From positions 1-7,445 of the forward strand of contig JAGVNP010000099.1 in assembly GCA_020053185.1 (NCBI GenBank): 7,445 nt of DNA. The letters are read 5' to 3'. Source of the DNA: Deltaproteobacteria bacterium. Lineage in GTDB: Bacteria; Desulfobacterota; Desulfomonilia; UBA1062. The notes below the pieces were generated by a model. The model saw only the letters and a list, made by a program, of their open reading frames with translations. It had not been told where the DNA came from and did no database searches. Shown piece by piece: positions 1 through 6,730 of the stretch. The translations under genes and the position numbers were made by a program. Every line of letters begins with the position of its first letter. The first letter of the stretch is position 1.

Positions 1-1
1 G

Positions 2-664
2 GGTGCACTCGAAGGCATTGCCAAAACCGTTGCAGTGCTAGGATCAGGTCTAGACGTGATCTATCCGTCAGAAAACAAGGAACTTGCAAAACAAATATCT
101 CAGAAAGGCGCTGTTGTCTCAGAACTTCCGCTAGGCACCTCTCCTGATGCGAAAAATTTCCCGAGACGGAACAGGATCATCTCCGGCATGTCTTTAGGTG
201 TGTTGGTAATTGAGGCAACAATAAAATCCGGTGCAATGATCACTGCAAGATTTGCAGGCGAACAGGGAAGACTGTGCATGGCAACACCAGGTGCAGTAAC
301 CAATATCCGCTCCCAGGGCCCTCACAGCCTCATACGCCAAGGTGCCATACTTGTGGAAAACGCAGATGATGTGCTAGCAGACATCCTGCCGCAGCTTCAG
401 GGCTTTATGAAGGGTGCAAAAACAAATGGCAAACCATTGTCCAAAGAAGACAAAGACCCGATAAAAGATATACTTATGGGCCAGGAACTTACCATAGAAG
501 AGATCGCTGAAGAAACCGGCTTGACTATTTCCGAGATTTCCCAGAGACTAACCTCCCTTGAACTGACCGGAGAAACAGTTAGGACAAAGGGAAACAGATT
601 TTCTGTGCGGACAGAAATCAAAAATGAGAATAGAAAAGCTACAACCAGGAGAAAAAACAAATGA
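2..664 (+). CDS. dprA: DNA-processing protein DprA (Smf), 3' part
   Basis: DprA binds single-stranded DNA in the cytoplasm and loads RecA on it during natural transformation. The gene runs in from the left edge: the frame is open from base 2, so the last 220 residues are visible and roughly 130-160 N-terminal residues are missing. The GTG at 35 lies inside the conserved Rossmann-like domain and is not the true start. Seen in the sequence: the LGSGLDVIYP segment, the family hallmark FPRRNRIISGMS, IEATIKSGAMITA, and a region ending with SLIRQGAILV. After a linker, about 55 residues (from roughly base 450 to 615) read as the C-terminal winged-helix domain, with a helix-turn-helix-like LTIEEIAEETGLTISEI. 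The gene ends in a basic tail. Its TGA overlaps the topA ATG (ATGA), so the two are probably translationally coupled. The family call is firm. Whether the host is competent cannot be judged, because DprA also occurs in bacteria not known to be transformable. Confidence 0.96.
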   Translation, partial: GALEGIAKTVAVLGSGLDVIYPSENKELAKQISQKGAVVSELPLGTSPDAKNFPRRNRIISGMSLGVLVIEATIKSGAMITARFAGEQGRLCMATPGAVTNIRSQGPHSLIRQGAILVENADDVLADILPQLQGFMKGAKTNGKPLSKEDKDPIKDILMGQELTIEEIAEETGLTISEISQRLTSLELTGETVRTKGNRFSVRTEIKNENRKATTRRKNK

Positions 665-3024
665 CAAAATCTCTCGTAATTGTTGAATCCCCGACAAAAG
701 CAAAGACCATAAAAAAATATCTGGGAAAAGAATTCGAAGTCGAGGCTACTATGGGCCATATAAAAGACCTGCCCAAGAGCAAGCTCGGCATCGATATCGA
801 AAATGACTTCAATGCAGACTATCATGTCATGCCAAACAAAAAAGAAGTGGTAAAAAAACTCAAAAAACTGGCAAAGGCAGCAAGTCACATATACCTTGCC
901 TCAGACCCTGACAGAGAGGGCGAGGCCATTGCCTGGCATGTTGCAGAAGAACTTGAAGACAAAAAGAAAACCACACAGAGAATCACCTTCCACGAGATCA
1001 CAAAACAGGCAATCGAAGAGGCAATTAAACACCCCAAACAGCTTGATGCCAATCTCTACAATGCGCAGATGGCACGGCGCTCAATGGACAGGATCGTGGG
1101 CTATACCATGAGCCCTCTTCTGTGGAATCGCGTGAAGCGCGGGCTCTCGGCAGGAAGGGTTCAGTCAGTTGCAGTTAAGCTGATCTGCGACAGACAGGAC
1201 GAGATAGAAAAATTCATACCGCAGGAATACTGGAGCGTTGAAGCAAAACTTGCAACACAAGACGGCAACGAGTTTATTGCAAAGGTCGTTGATCCCAAAG
1301 AGATACTTAATGAGGCATCCGCCCTTTCAATAAAAGAAAAAATTGAAACCGCAGCCTCAATTGAGATCAGCGAAATTAAGAAAAAGACAAAGAACAGGAA
1401 CCCGTATGCGCCTTTTATCACCTCAACCCTTCAGCAGGAGGCATCCAAGAAGCTAAGGTTCTCTGCAAAAAAGACCATGGTGATTGCCCAGCAGCTTTAT
1501 GAAGGCATCAATCTCGGCGAAAGAGGCCCTACAGGATTAATCACCTACATGCGTACTGACTCGCCAAATGTTTCTGCTGAAGCTATTGGAAAAGCAAGAT
1601 CTCTTATTTTTGCTATGGGAAAAGAATATCTACCAGATAGCCCGCGGATCTATAAGGCAAAAAAATCTGCACAAGAAGCTCATGAGGCGATCCGTCCTAC
1701 CGGCATCGAGGATACGCCTGAGTCCATAAAGAATCATCTCACAAAAGATCAGTTTCTTCTCTATGATCTGATCTGGAAGCGGTTTATCGCATCCCAGATG
1801 ATGCCTGCTGTCTTTGATCAGACATCTGTCGAGATTATGGCAGGCAACATCCATTTGCGCTGGACAGGATCTGTTCTCCGTTTCGACGGATTCCTGAGAG
1901 TCTACATAACCGAAAGCGACGACGATGAAGAATCTGAAGAAAAAGGCCTACCGTTAGGCGATCTTAAGACAGGACAGAAACTTAATCTACGCGGCATAGA
2001 CCCGAAGCAGCATTTTACTCAGCCGCCACCACGCTATACAGAGGCAAGCCTGATAAAGGAACTTGAAGAAAAAGGCATTGGCCGGCCCAGCACCTATGCT
2101 CCGACCATCTCCACCATACAGACAAGAGGCTATGTGAAGCTGGAATCAGGAGCATTTTCTCCGACCGAGCTGGGTAGAGATGTGAACAGCTTGCTTGTCG
2201 CACATTATCCGAGAATCCTTGATGTGCATTTCACTGCAAAAATGGAAGACGGTCTTGATCTGGTTGAAGAAGGCAAAAAAGATTACCTGGATACAATGAA
2301 ATCATTTTATCACACATTCAGCAAAGAGCATCAAGTTGCTGAAGAAGAGATGAAAAATCTCAAGCGTGAAATGCGGCCATCCGGCATCATGTGCGAAAAG
2401 TGCGGCAAAGATATGATCATACGGCTGGGAAAATCCGGCCACTTCCTGGGCTGCTCAGGCTGGCCGGAATGCGCGAACACAAAGAATTTCACCCGCGATG
2501 CATCAGGAAAGATTGTCGTGAAAGAACCTGTTCCTCTGGACATAAACCCGGAAGAGTCAGTTTGCGAAAACTGCGGCGCACCTATGGTGATAAAAGAAGG
2601 AAGATTCGGCCAATTCCTTGCATGCAGCAAATACCCTGAATGCAAAACCACAGCCAGGATAAAACAGCAGCCCCAGCCTACAGATAAAATCTGCGAGAAA
2701 TGCGGATCACCTGTAGTACTACGGCGTGGAAGATTCGGGCCTTTCCTTGCCTGCAGCAATTATCCAAAGTGCAAGACTATCCTGCCAATGACCACGGGCA
2801 TTAAATGTCCTATGCCAGGATGTAAAGGAGAGCTTGTTGCGAAAAAGACAAAAGCTAGAAAAACCTTTTATTCATGCTCAAACAAAGAGTGCGATTTCGT
2901 AAGCTGGACAAAGCCAGTGGAGCAGAAATGCCCAAAGTGCGAGGCAACGTTCTTGTTGCGAAAAGGGGATAAGCTGCATTGCCCGAACCCTGCATGTGAT
3001 CATGAGGAAGAATCTGCCGCATAG
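661..3024 (+). CDS. topA: DNA topoisomerase I (type IA) with five C-terminal zinc ribbons
   Basis: TopA relaxes negative supercoils by cutting one strand through a 5'-phosphotyrosine link. The protein is 787 residues, somewhat shorter than the 865 of E. coli TopA. The N-terminal Toprim domain shows VIVESPTKAKT (Glu9) and the metal-binding acidic triad in SDPDREGEA (Asp82, Asp84, Glu86). The active-site segment GLITYMRTDSPN places the catalytic tyrosine at Tyr296 and the assisting arginine at Arg298. The conserved GIGRPSTYAPTI lies near 472-483. An acidic stretch (about 419-427) precedes the last core segment. The C-terminal 210 residues hold five Cys4 units, with cysteines at 578/581/598/604, 635/638/655/661, 678/681/698/704, 716/721/739/744 and 757/760/774/779. 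The first three are close copies and the last two are diverged. The start is supported by AGGAGA at 647-652, eight bases before ATG, and by the ATGA overlap with dprA. It is probably co-transcribed with dprA. Confidence 0.98.
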   Translation: MTKSLVIVESPTKAKTIKKYLGKEFEVEATMGHIKDLPKSKLGIDIENDFNADYHVMPNKKEVVKKLKKLAKAASHIYLASDPDREGEAIAWHVAEELEDKKKTTQRITFHEITKQAIEEAIKHPKQLDANLYNAQMARRSMDRIVGYTMSPLLWNRVKRGLSAGRVQSVAVKLICDRQDEIEKFIPQEYWSVEAKLATQDGNEFIAKVVDPKEILNEASALSIKEKIETAASIEISEIKKKTKNRNPYAPFITSTLQQEASKKLRFSAKKTMVIAQQLYEGINLGERGPTGLITYMRTDSPNVSAEAIGKARSLIFAMGKEYLPDSPRIYKAKKSAQEAHEAIRPTGIEDTPESIKNHLTKDQFLLYDLIWKRFIASQMMPAVFDQTSVEIMAGNIHLRWTGSVLRFDGFLRVYITESDDDEESEEKGLPLGDLKTGQKLNLRGIDPKQHFTQPPPRYTEASLIKELEEKGIGRPSTYAPTISTIQTRGYVKLESGAFSPTELGRDVNSLLVAHYPRILDVHFTAKMEDGLDLVEEGKKDYLDTMKSFYHTFSKEHQVAEEEMKNLKREMRPSGIMCEKCGKDMIIRLGKSGHFLGCSGWPECANTKNFTRDASGKIVVKEPVPLDINPEESVCENCGAPMVIKEGRFGQFLACSKYPECKTTARIKQQPQPTDKICEKCGSPVVLRRGRFGPFLACSNYPKCKTILPMTTGIKCPMPGCKGELVAKKTKARKTFYSCSNKECDFVSWTKPVEQKCPKCEATFLLRKGDKLHCPNPACDHEEESAA

Positions 3025-3072
3025 AGCAAGCCTTGGCATTACTATACACGGCGACTCAAGTTTTATGCAGAC

Positions 3073-3134
3073 TGTCATTCCGGGCTTGACCCGGAATCCA
3101 GGGCTTCTGGATTCCCGCCTCCGCGGGAATGACA
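3073..3134. repeat. REP-like multi-hairpin palindromic element
   Basis: Outer arms TGTCATTCC (3073-3081) and GGAATGACA (3126-3134) are exact inverted repeats. Between them lie three smaller stems: ATTCCGGG/CCCGGAAT (3077-3084 with 3090-3097), GGAATCCA/TGGATTCC (3093-3100 with 3108-3115) and ATTCCCGC/GCGGGAAT (3111-3118 with 3123-3130). Some stems share bases, so several folds are possible. The core closely resembles a palindrome scattered in spacers of many bacteria, whose antisense is often mis-annotated as a short protein beginning MSFPRRRESR. It lies 48 bases after the topA stop and could end or stabilise the topA transcript. No T-tract follows it, so a classic terminator is not supported. 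The symmetry is read directly from the sequence; family membership is from memory. Confidence 0.88.
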
Positions 3135-3140
3135 AAAATA

Positions 3141-3172
3141 ATAAGGAAATGACAAGAAAATAAGGAAATGAC
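3141..3172 (+). repeat. 13-base direct repeat, period 19
   Basis: ATAAGGAAATGAC occurs at 3141-3153 and again, unchanged, at 3160-3172. Both copies end in GGAAATGAC, nearly the same as GGGAATGAC at the right end of the neighbouring palindromic element (3125-3133). The result is three similar ends spaced about 20 bases apart. This may be a remnant of slippage or of partial duplication of the element's end. No function can be read from it. Confidence 0.7.
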
Positions 3173-3201
3173 GCGTTATATTGCGATTTATGATTCTGTA
3201 T

Positions 3202-3209
3202 AAAGGAGG
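3202..3209 (+). promoter_or_regulatory. Strong Shine-Dalgarno that decides the trmFO start
   Basis: AAAGGAGG is near-perfectly complementary to the usual 16S rRNA 3' end. It ends five bases before the ATT at 3215, in the trmFO frame. No ATG, GTG or TTG occurs in that frame between the upstream stop (TGA at 3191) and the GTG at 3299. This site therefore favours initiation at or very near 3215. Confidence 0.8.
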
Positions 3210-3214
3210 CTCAA

Positions 3215-4531
3215 ATTTTATTTGATAGGGTAAAAATCATAGGCGGAGGCTTAGCTGGCGTTGAGGCTGCCTACTTCCTTGCCTCACACGGCATTGGCGT
3301 GGATCTCTTTGAGATGCGGCCATCTTTCATGACGCCTGCGCACAAAACTCCATACCTGGCAGAACTGGTGTGCAGCAATTCGTTCAAGGGCGATGATCCG
3401 TCCACTGCGCACGGCTTATTAAAAAAAGAGATGGGACAGCTTAATTCACTGGTGCTCAAGATAGCAGACCAAACAAAAGTGCCTGCCGGTAAGGCCCTTG
3501 CAGTGGACAGAGACCTGTTTGCGAGACAGATCACAAAAGAGATCGAGTCCCTTCCCTTAATCAGTATTATTCGGGAAGAAGTGCATGAGATCGATCCAAA
3601 CATTCCTACTATTATTGCAACAGGCCCGCTCACATCTGATTCTCTTGTTCAAAATCTGCAGAATCTTACAAATGGGAACAACCTGTTCTTTTACGATGCC
3701 ATTGCGCCAATTATAGATGCAGAAAGCATTGACATGGACAAAGCCTTTTTCGGCTCCCGCTGGGCACCTGAGAGCGCAGATTATCTCAATTGTCCCATGA
3801 CAAAACAGGAATACTATGCGTTTGTGGATGCACTGCTTGCCGCAGATGAAGTGTCTCCGCATGAATTCGAGGCAAAAAACTTTTTTGAAGCCTGCCTTCC
3901 TATAGAAGTGATTGCAAAAAGAGGCAGAGATTCCCTTGCCTTTGGCCCTATGCGGCCAATTGGGTTTATTGATCCGAAAACAGGGACTCGGCCTTTTGCT
4001 ATTGTACAGCTAAGGAAAGAAAACCTCAAAGGTGATGCCTATAATATGGTGGGGTTCCAGACGCGGCTCACATATTCCAGCCAGGAAAAAGTATTTCGAA
4101 TGATCCCTGGCCTTGAATCAGCCAATTTTCTCCACCTGGGCAGCATCCACAGAAACACGTTTCTCGATTCACCGCGAGTCTTGAACAATGATCTTTCTCT
4201 CATTGGATATCCGAATATAAAACTCGCAGGCCAGATAACAGGGGTGGAAGGCTACATGGAATCAGCAGCAATGGGAATTATTGCGGGAATCGCAATGCTT
4301 GTTCATCTGAAAAATCTCTCATTTGATTCCCCTCCCCCAACCACTGCCATAGGCGCTTTGATCAACTACATCACAGACTCGACTCTTAAAAAATTCCAAC
4401 CCATGAATATCAATTTCGGGATCATGGAAAGCCCGGATGTGCCAAAGCACTTGAGAAAAAAAGTTCTCCTCGAACGTGAAAACCTTGATTTTTCCAAGTG
4501 GATAGACTCCTTATCATCCAGTGACGAGTAA
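3215..4531 (+). CDS. trmFO: Methylenetetrahydrofolate-tRNA-(uracil-5-)-methyltransferase TrmFO, apparent AUU start
   Basis: TrmFO makes 5-methyluridine at position 54 of tRNA, using methylenetetrahydrofolate as carbon donor and FAD/NAD(P)H as reductant. Starting at ATT 3215 the protein is 438 residues, the usual family length. It begins M(I)LFDRVKIIGGGLAG, with the dinucleotide-binding GGGLAG at 10-15. Other family blocks are ELVCSNSFKG (Cys53), ALAVDRD, ATGPLTS (about 135), FYDAIAPI (159), EACLPIEV (Cys227), HRNTF (312), AGQITGVEGY (338) and FQPMNINFG (394). Cys53 and Cys227 sit where I recall the catalytic cysteines of the B. subtilis enzyme (Cys53, Cys226), which supports this start. The GTG at 3299 would remove the FAD-binding loop and cannot be the functional start. 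ATT follows AAAGGAGG by five bases. Position after dprA-topA is a common gene order. A sequencing error at the start codon, or a frameshift from an upstream short reading frame, are the alternatives. Confidence 0.95.
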   Translation: MLFDRVKIIGGGLAGVEAAYFLASHGIGVDLFEMRPSFMTPAHKTPYLAELVCSNSFKGDDPSTAHGLLKKEMGQLNSLVLKIADQTKVPAGKALAVDRDLFARQITKEIESLPLISIIREEVHEIDPNIPTIIATGPLTSDSLVQNLQNLTNGNNLFFYDAIAPIIDAESIDMDKAFFGSRWAPESADYLNCPMTKQEYYAFVDALLAADEVSPHEFEAKNFFEACLPIEVIAKRGRDSLAFGPMRPIGFIDPKTGTRPFAIVQLRKENLKGDAYNMVGFQTRLTYSSQEKVFRMIPGLESANFLHLGSIHRNTFLDSPRVLNNDLSLIGYPNIKLAGQITGVEGYMESAAMGIIAGIAMLVHLKNLSFDSPPPTTAIGALINYITDSTLKKFQPMNINFGIMESPDVPKHLRKKVLLERENLDFSKWIDSLSSSDE

Positions 4532-4533
4532 AA

Positions 4534-4600
4534 AGTTCTTCGTTTTAGAGTTCTTTGTTCTTGGTTGAAAAAAAGAACAAGGAACTAAGAACCAAGAACG
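4534..4600. repeat. Inverted heptamer repeat forming a long hairpin after trmFO
   Basis: The right half is four contiguous seven-base units: AAGAACA, AGGAACT, AAGAACC and AAGAACG (4573-4600). The left half has AGTTCTT (4534-4540 and 4549-4555) and TGTTCTT (4556-4562), the reverse-complement form. Bases 4549-4562 pair with 4573-4586 over 14 positions, with one G-T wobble and a ten-base loop. An alternative pairing is GTTCTTGGTT (4557-4566) with AACCAAGAAC (4590-4599). The element begins two bases after the trmFO stop and could shape the 3' end of its transcript. It lacks a following T-run, so I do not call it an intrinsic terminator. Confidence 0.75.
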
Positions 4601-4733
4601 CATTTCAGTTTTCAACGCCCGTTCCTCTTGCGTATATGCATGGTTTGATGTAGAGTTTTGCATGTTTATTTGACTGTTTTTTCGTTATTGATAACTGCAA
4701 AATAAAGTCCTATTTATTGAAATGAATTAGGCA

Positions 4734-4783
4734 CCCCCTCTCCTCAATCCTCTCCCCATCGGGGAGAGGGAGGGGTGAGGGGG
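4734..4783. repeat. C-rich/G-rich imperfect palindrome, interspersed-repeat type
   Basis: The left arm (4734-4757) is nearly all C and T. The right arm (4761-4783) is its imperfect reverse complement, nearly all A and G. The innermost stem CTCTCCCC/GGGGAGAG (4750-4757 with 4761-4768) is exact, with an ATC loop, and the outer ends CCCCCTC/GAGGGGG also match. It resembles a palindrome I recall from spacers of many proteobacterial-type genomes (pattern CCCTCTCCCC with GGGGAGAGGG). It ends 43 bases before the ABC transporter start and could affect its expression. Bases 4601-4733, between the two repeats, hold no convincing promoter or gene. Confidence 0.8.
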
Positions 4784-4815
4784 ACAAATTTGAAAATTTT
4801 GCATTTGGATGATAC

Positions 4816-4820
4816 AGGGA
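4816..4820 (+). promoter_or_regulatory. Shine-Dalgarno choosing the second ATG of the ABC gene
   Basis: AGGGA ends six bases before the ATG at 4827. The ATG at 4809, in the same frame, has only T-rich sequence and GG directly before it. The start at 4827 is therefore preferred, giving a protein beginning MRHTIKKSL. Confidence 0.6.
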
Positions 4821-4826
4821 ATAAGG

Positions 4827-6638
4827 ATGCGGCATACAATAAAAAAATCTCTGCAACAGGCACTGCGGATTGACCGTGCTGTACGCATGGTCTGGAAAAG
4901 TGCGCCTGGCTGGACGCTCGTAAATACTATACTGGTCGTGGTGCAGGGACTTCTTCCTCTGGCTGCTCTCTATTTGATCAAGCTGATCGTGGATGCTGTG
5001 GCAGCCGGAATTGCGCACCCAGGCGAATCATCCCTGTTCTCTCAAGTATTGCCCCTTATCCTTCTCGCAGGAGGCATTGCTCTTATTGGGGCTATTTGCC
5101 GCTCGCTTTCCGAGCTGACAGCCGAGGCACAAGCAATGGTGGTCACCGATGATGTCTCAGATATCCTGCATGAAAAATCCATTGCTGTTGATTTGTCATA
5201 CTATGAAGACCCTCAATATTACGATTCTCTCCACAGAGCGCAGCGCGAAGCCCCTTACCGGCCCATGCATATTGTAAATGGCCTTGTGCAGATCGGACAA
5301 AATGGGCTTGCCTTAATTGGCATTGTAGGCCTGCTGTTCGCCTTTAACTGGGTAATTGGCCTCATTCTTTTTGCCGTGGCACTTCCCGGAGCACTGGCGC
5401 GCTTCATCTATTCACGCAAACTGTACGGGTTCGAGCAAAATCAAACAGAGACCGAACGCCAGGCTGCGTATTATCATCTCATGCTCACTGATTCCGATCA
5501 TGCAAAAGAAGTGCGGCTGTTCAATACCGGGCCTGTCTTTTGGCAGCGTTTCCGTGACCTTCGACAACAGCTGCGAGCGGGCAGATTATCAATCTCGCGC
5601 CGCCGGTCTTTGTCCGACCTCATGGCGCAGGCCCTTGCGACAATTGCTATCTTCAGCACCTTTGCCTTTATCGTATCACAGGCAATTACTGCAAAGATCA
5701 CCCTTGGTGCCTTGGTGATGTACTATCAGGGTTTTCAGAGTGGGCTTGGTTTTCTTCAGTCCATATTAAGAAACCTCGCAGGCCTTTATGAGGACAACCT
5801 GTTTTTAACGAACTTCTATCAATTCCTTGAGCTTTCTCCCAAAATCCAGTCTCCATCCCATCCGCTACCGCTGCCTGCAAAGGCTGAACATGGGATTTGT
5901 TTTGAAGGGGTGAGTTTTTCCTACCCAAGTAGTGGAGCCAATGTGCTTTCAGAGATTGATCTGGAGCTGAAGCCCGATCAAGTCATTGCTCTTGTTGGCG
6001 AAAACGGTGCTGGCAAGACCACGTTGATCAAGCTTCTCTGCCGTCTTTATGACCCTACTGAAGGAAAAATCACCATAGAAGGAATTGATCTTCGTCAATT
6101 GAATCCTGAGCGATTGCGGCAGGAGATCAGCGTTCTGTTCCAGGACTATGTACATTATTATCTCAGTGCAAAAGAAAACATCTGGCTTGGAAATGTGGAA
6201 AAAAATCCTGATGAAGATCAGATTATCAATGCAGCAGTAAAGTCAGGGGCTGATCCGATCATACGTGGACTACCCAACGGATATGACACCATGCTCGGCT
6301 ATCAGTTTCAGAGCGGCCAGGAACTCAGCATAGGCGAATGGCAAAAAGTTGCTTTAGCACGCACATTTTTGCGAGATTCACGCATTATTGTTCTGGATGA
6401 GCCTACCAGTTCCATTGATCCGCTAGCTGAGGCAGAGCTTTTTCGCCAGTTTCGAAGTCTGATCAAAGGCCGCAGCGCCATACTTATCAGCCACAGGTTC
6501 TCCACAGTACAGATGGCAGATTATATATATGTCTTGGACAAAGGAAAGATTATCGAGAGAGGAACTCATCAGACGTTGCTCGATCTGAACGGCCGCTATG
6601 CCCTACTGTACAAAAGCCAGGCGAACTATTACCAATAG
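4827..6638 (+). CDS. ABC exporter half-transporter (fused permease and ATPase)
   Basis: Fused membrane and ATP-binding domains, 603 residues from ATG 4827 (609 if ATG 4809 is used); it would act as a dimer in the inner membrane. About six hydrophobic segments fall near residues 33-55, 73-93, 153-172, 174-194, 266-287 and 291-312. An amphipathic, charged stretch (YYEDPQYYDSLHRAQREA) lies after the second, as in exporters of the MsbA/multidrug type. The ATPase domain shows Walker A GENGAGKT (Lys397), the Q-loop in LFQD (Gln439), signature LSIGEWQ (500-506), Walker B IIVLDEP (Asp524, Glu525), D-loop SSID and H-loop His556. All catalytic residues are present. The signature differs from the canonical LSGGQ by Ile and Glu, a form I associate with a bacterial exporter subfamily rather than with loss of function. 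Substrate unknown: no peptide-precursor, peptidase domain or partner gene is visible nearby. It stands alone, separated from trmFO by two repeat elements. Confidence 0.93.
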   Translation: MRHTIKKSLQQALRIDRAVRMVWKSAPGWTLVNTILVVVQGLLPLAALYLIKLIVDAVAAGIAHPGESSLFSQVLPLILLAGGIALIGAICRSLSELTAEAQAMVVTDDVSDILHEKSIAVDLSYYEDPQYYDSLHRAQREAPYRPMHIVNGLVQIGQNGLALIGIVGLLFAFNWVIGLILFAVALPGALARFIYSRKLYGFEQNQTETERQAAYYHLMLTDSDHAKEVRLFNTGPVFWQRFRDLRQQLRAGRLSISRRRSLSDLMAQALATIAIFSTFAFIVSQAITAKITLGALVMYYQGFQSGLGFLQSILRNLAGLYEDNLFLTNFYQFLELSPKIQSPSHPLPLPAKAEHGICFEGVSFSYPSSGANVLSEIDLELKPDQVIALVGENGAGKTTLIKLLCRLYDPTEGKITIEGIDLRQLNPERLRQEISVLFQDYVHYYLSAKENIWLGNVEKNPDEDQIINAAVKSGADPIIRGLPNGYDTMLGYQFQSGQELSIGEWQKVALARTFLRDSRIIVLDEPTSSIDPLAEAELFRQFRSLIKGRSAILISHRFSTVQMADYIYVLDKGKIIERGTHQTLLDLNGRYALLYKSQANYYQ

Positions 6639-6639
6639 G

Positions 6640-6667
6640 CTGTCAGCTTTCAGTTATTAGCTATTAG
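6640..6667. repeat. Four tandem heptamers after the ABC gene
   Basis: Four contiguous seven-base units, CTGTCAG, CTTTCAG, TTATTAG and CTATTAG, run head to tail and begin one base after the ABC gene stop codon. All fit YTNTYAG. The seven-base period matches the heptamer element after trmFO although the unit differs. The spacer between the ABC and vapC stops is only 92 bases. Apart from this array it holds a weak six-base hairpin (6690-6704), and no terminator is evident. Confidence 0.7.
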
Positions 6668-6730
6668 ATGTATACGCATTACGTTTCTTGCTTTTCGAAA
6701 AAGCGGCAACCCGCAAAGACAATACCTTTA

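Noticed and set aside
397..888. Minus-strand 163-codon open frame across the dprA-topA junction
   Set aside because: It is antisense to two confidently identified genes; its Phe/Leu-rich product mirrors their Lys/Glu-rich codons and it has no recognisable domain.
2331..2759. Minus-strand 142-codon open frame opposite the TopA zinc ribbons
   Set aside because: Its apparent internal repetition is only the reverse reading of the repeated Cys4 units of topA.
2878..3135. Minus-strand open frame beginning MSFPRRRESR, across the end of topA and the palindromic element
   Set aside because: Its start is the translated palindromic repeat, a well-known source of false short proteins, and the rest is antisense to topA.
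3189..3194. TATGAT as a -10 box for trmFO
   Set aside because: No matching -35 lies 16-18 bases upstream, and transcription would begin almost at the Shine-Dalgarno sequence. A promoter here is possible but unsupported.
3271..3633. Minus-strand frames within trmFO (3271-3633, 3557-3862, 3814-4029)
   Set aside because: They are shadows of the conserved trmFO coding sequence, with no domain or ribosome site.
3299..4531. GTG 3299 as the trmFO start
   Set aside because: It would remove the GGGLAG FAD-binding loop, which is encoded in frame just upstream, and has no Shine-Dalgarno sequence.
4670..4697. TTGACT at 4670 as the -35 of an ABC gene promoter
   Set aside because: The hexamer at the right distance (TAACTG) is a poor -10 match, so no promoter is called.
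6690..6704. Hairpin GCTTTT-CGA-AAAAGC between the ABC gene and vapC as a two-way terminator
   Set aside because: The stem is only six base pairs and AT-rich, with no T-run on either side.
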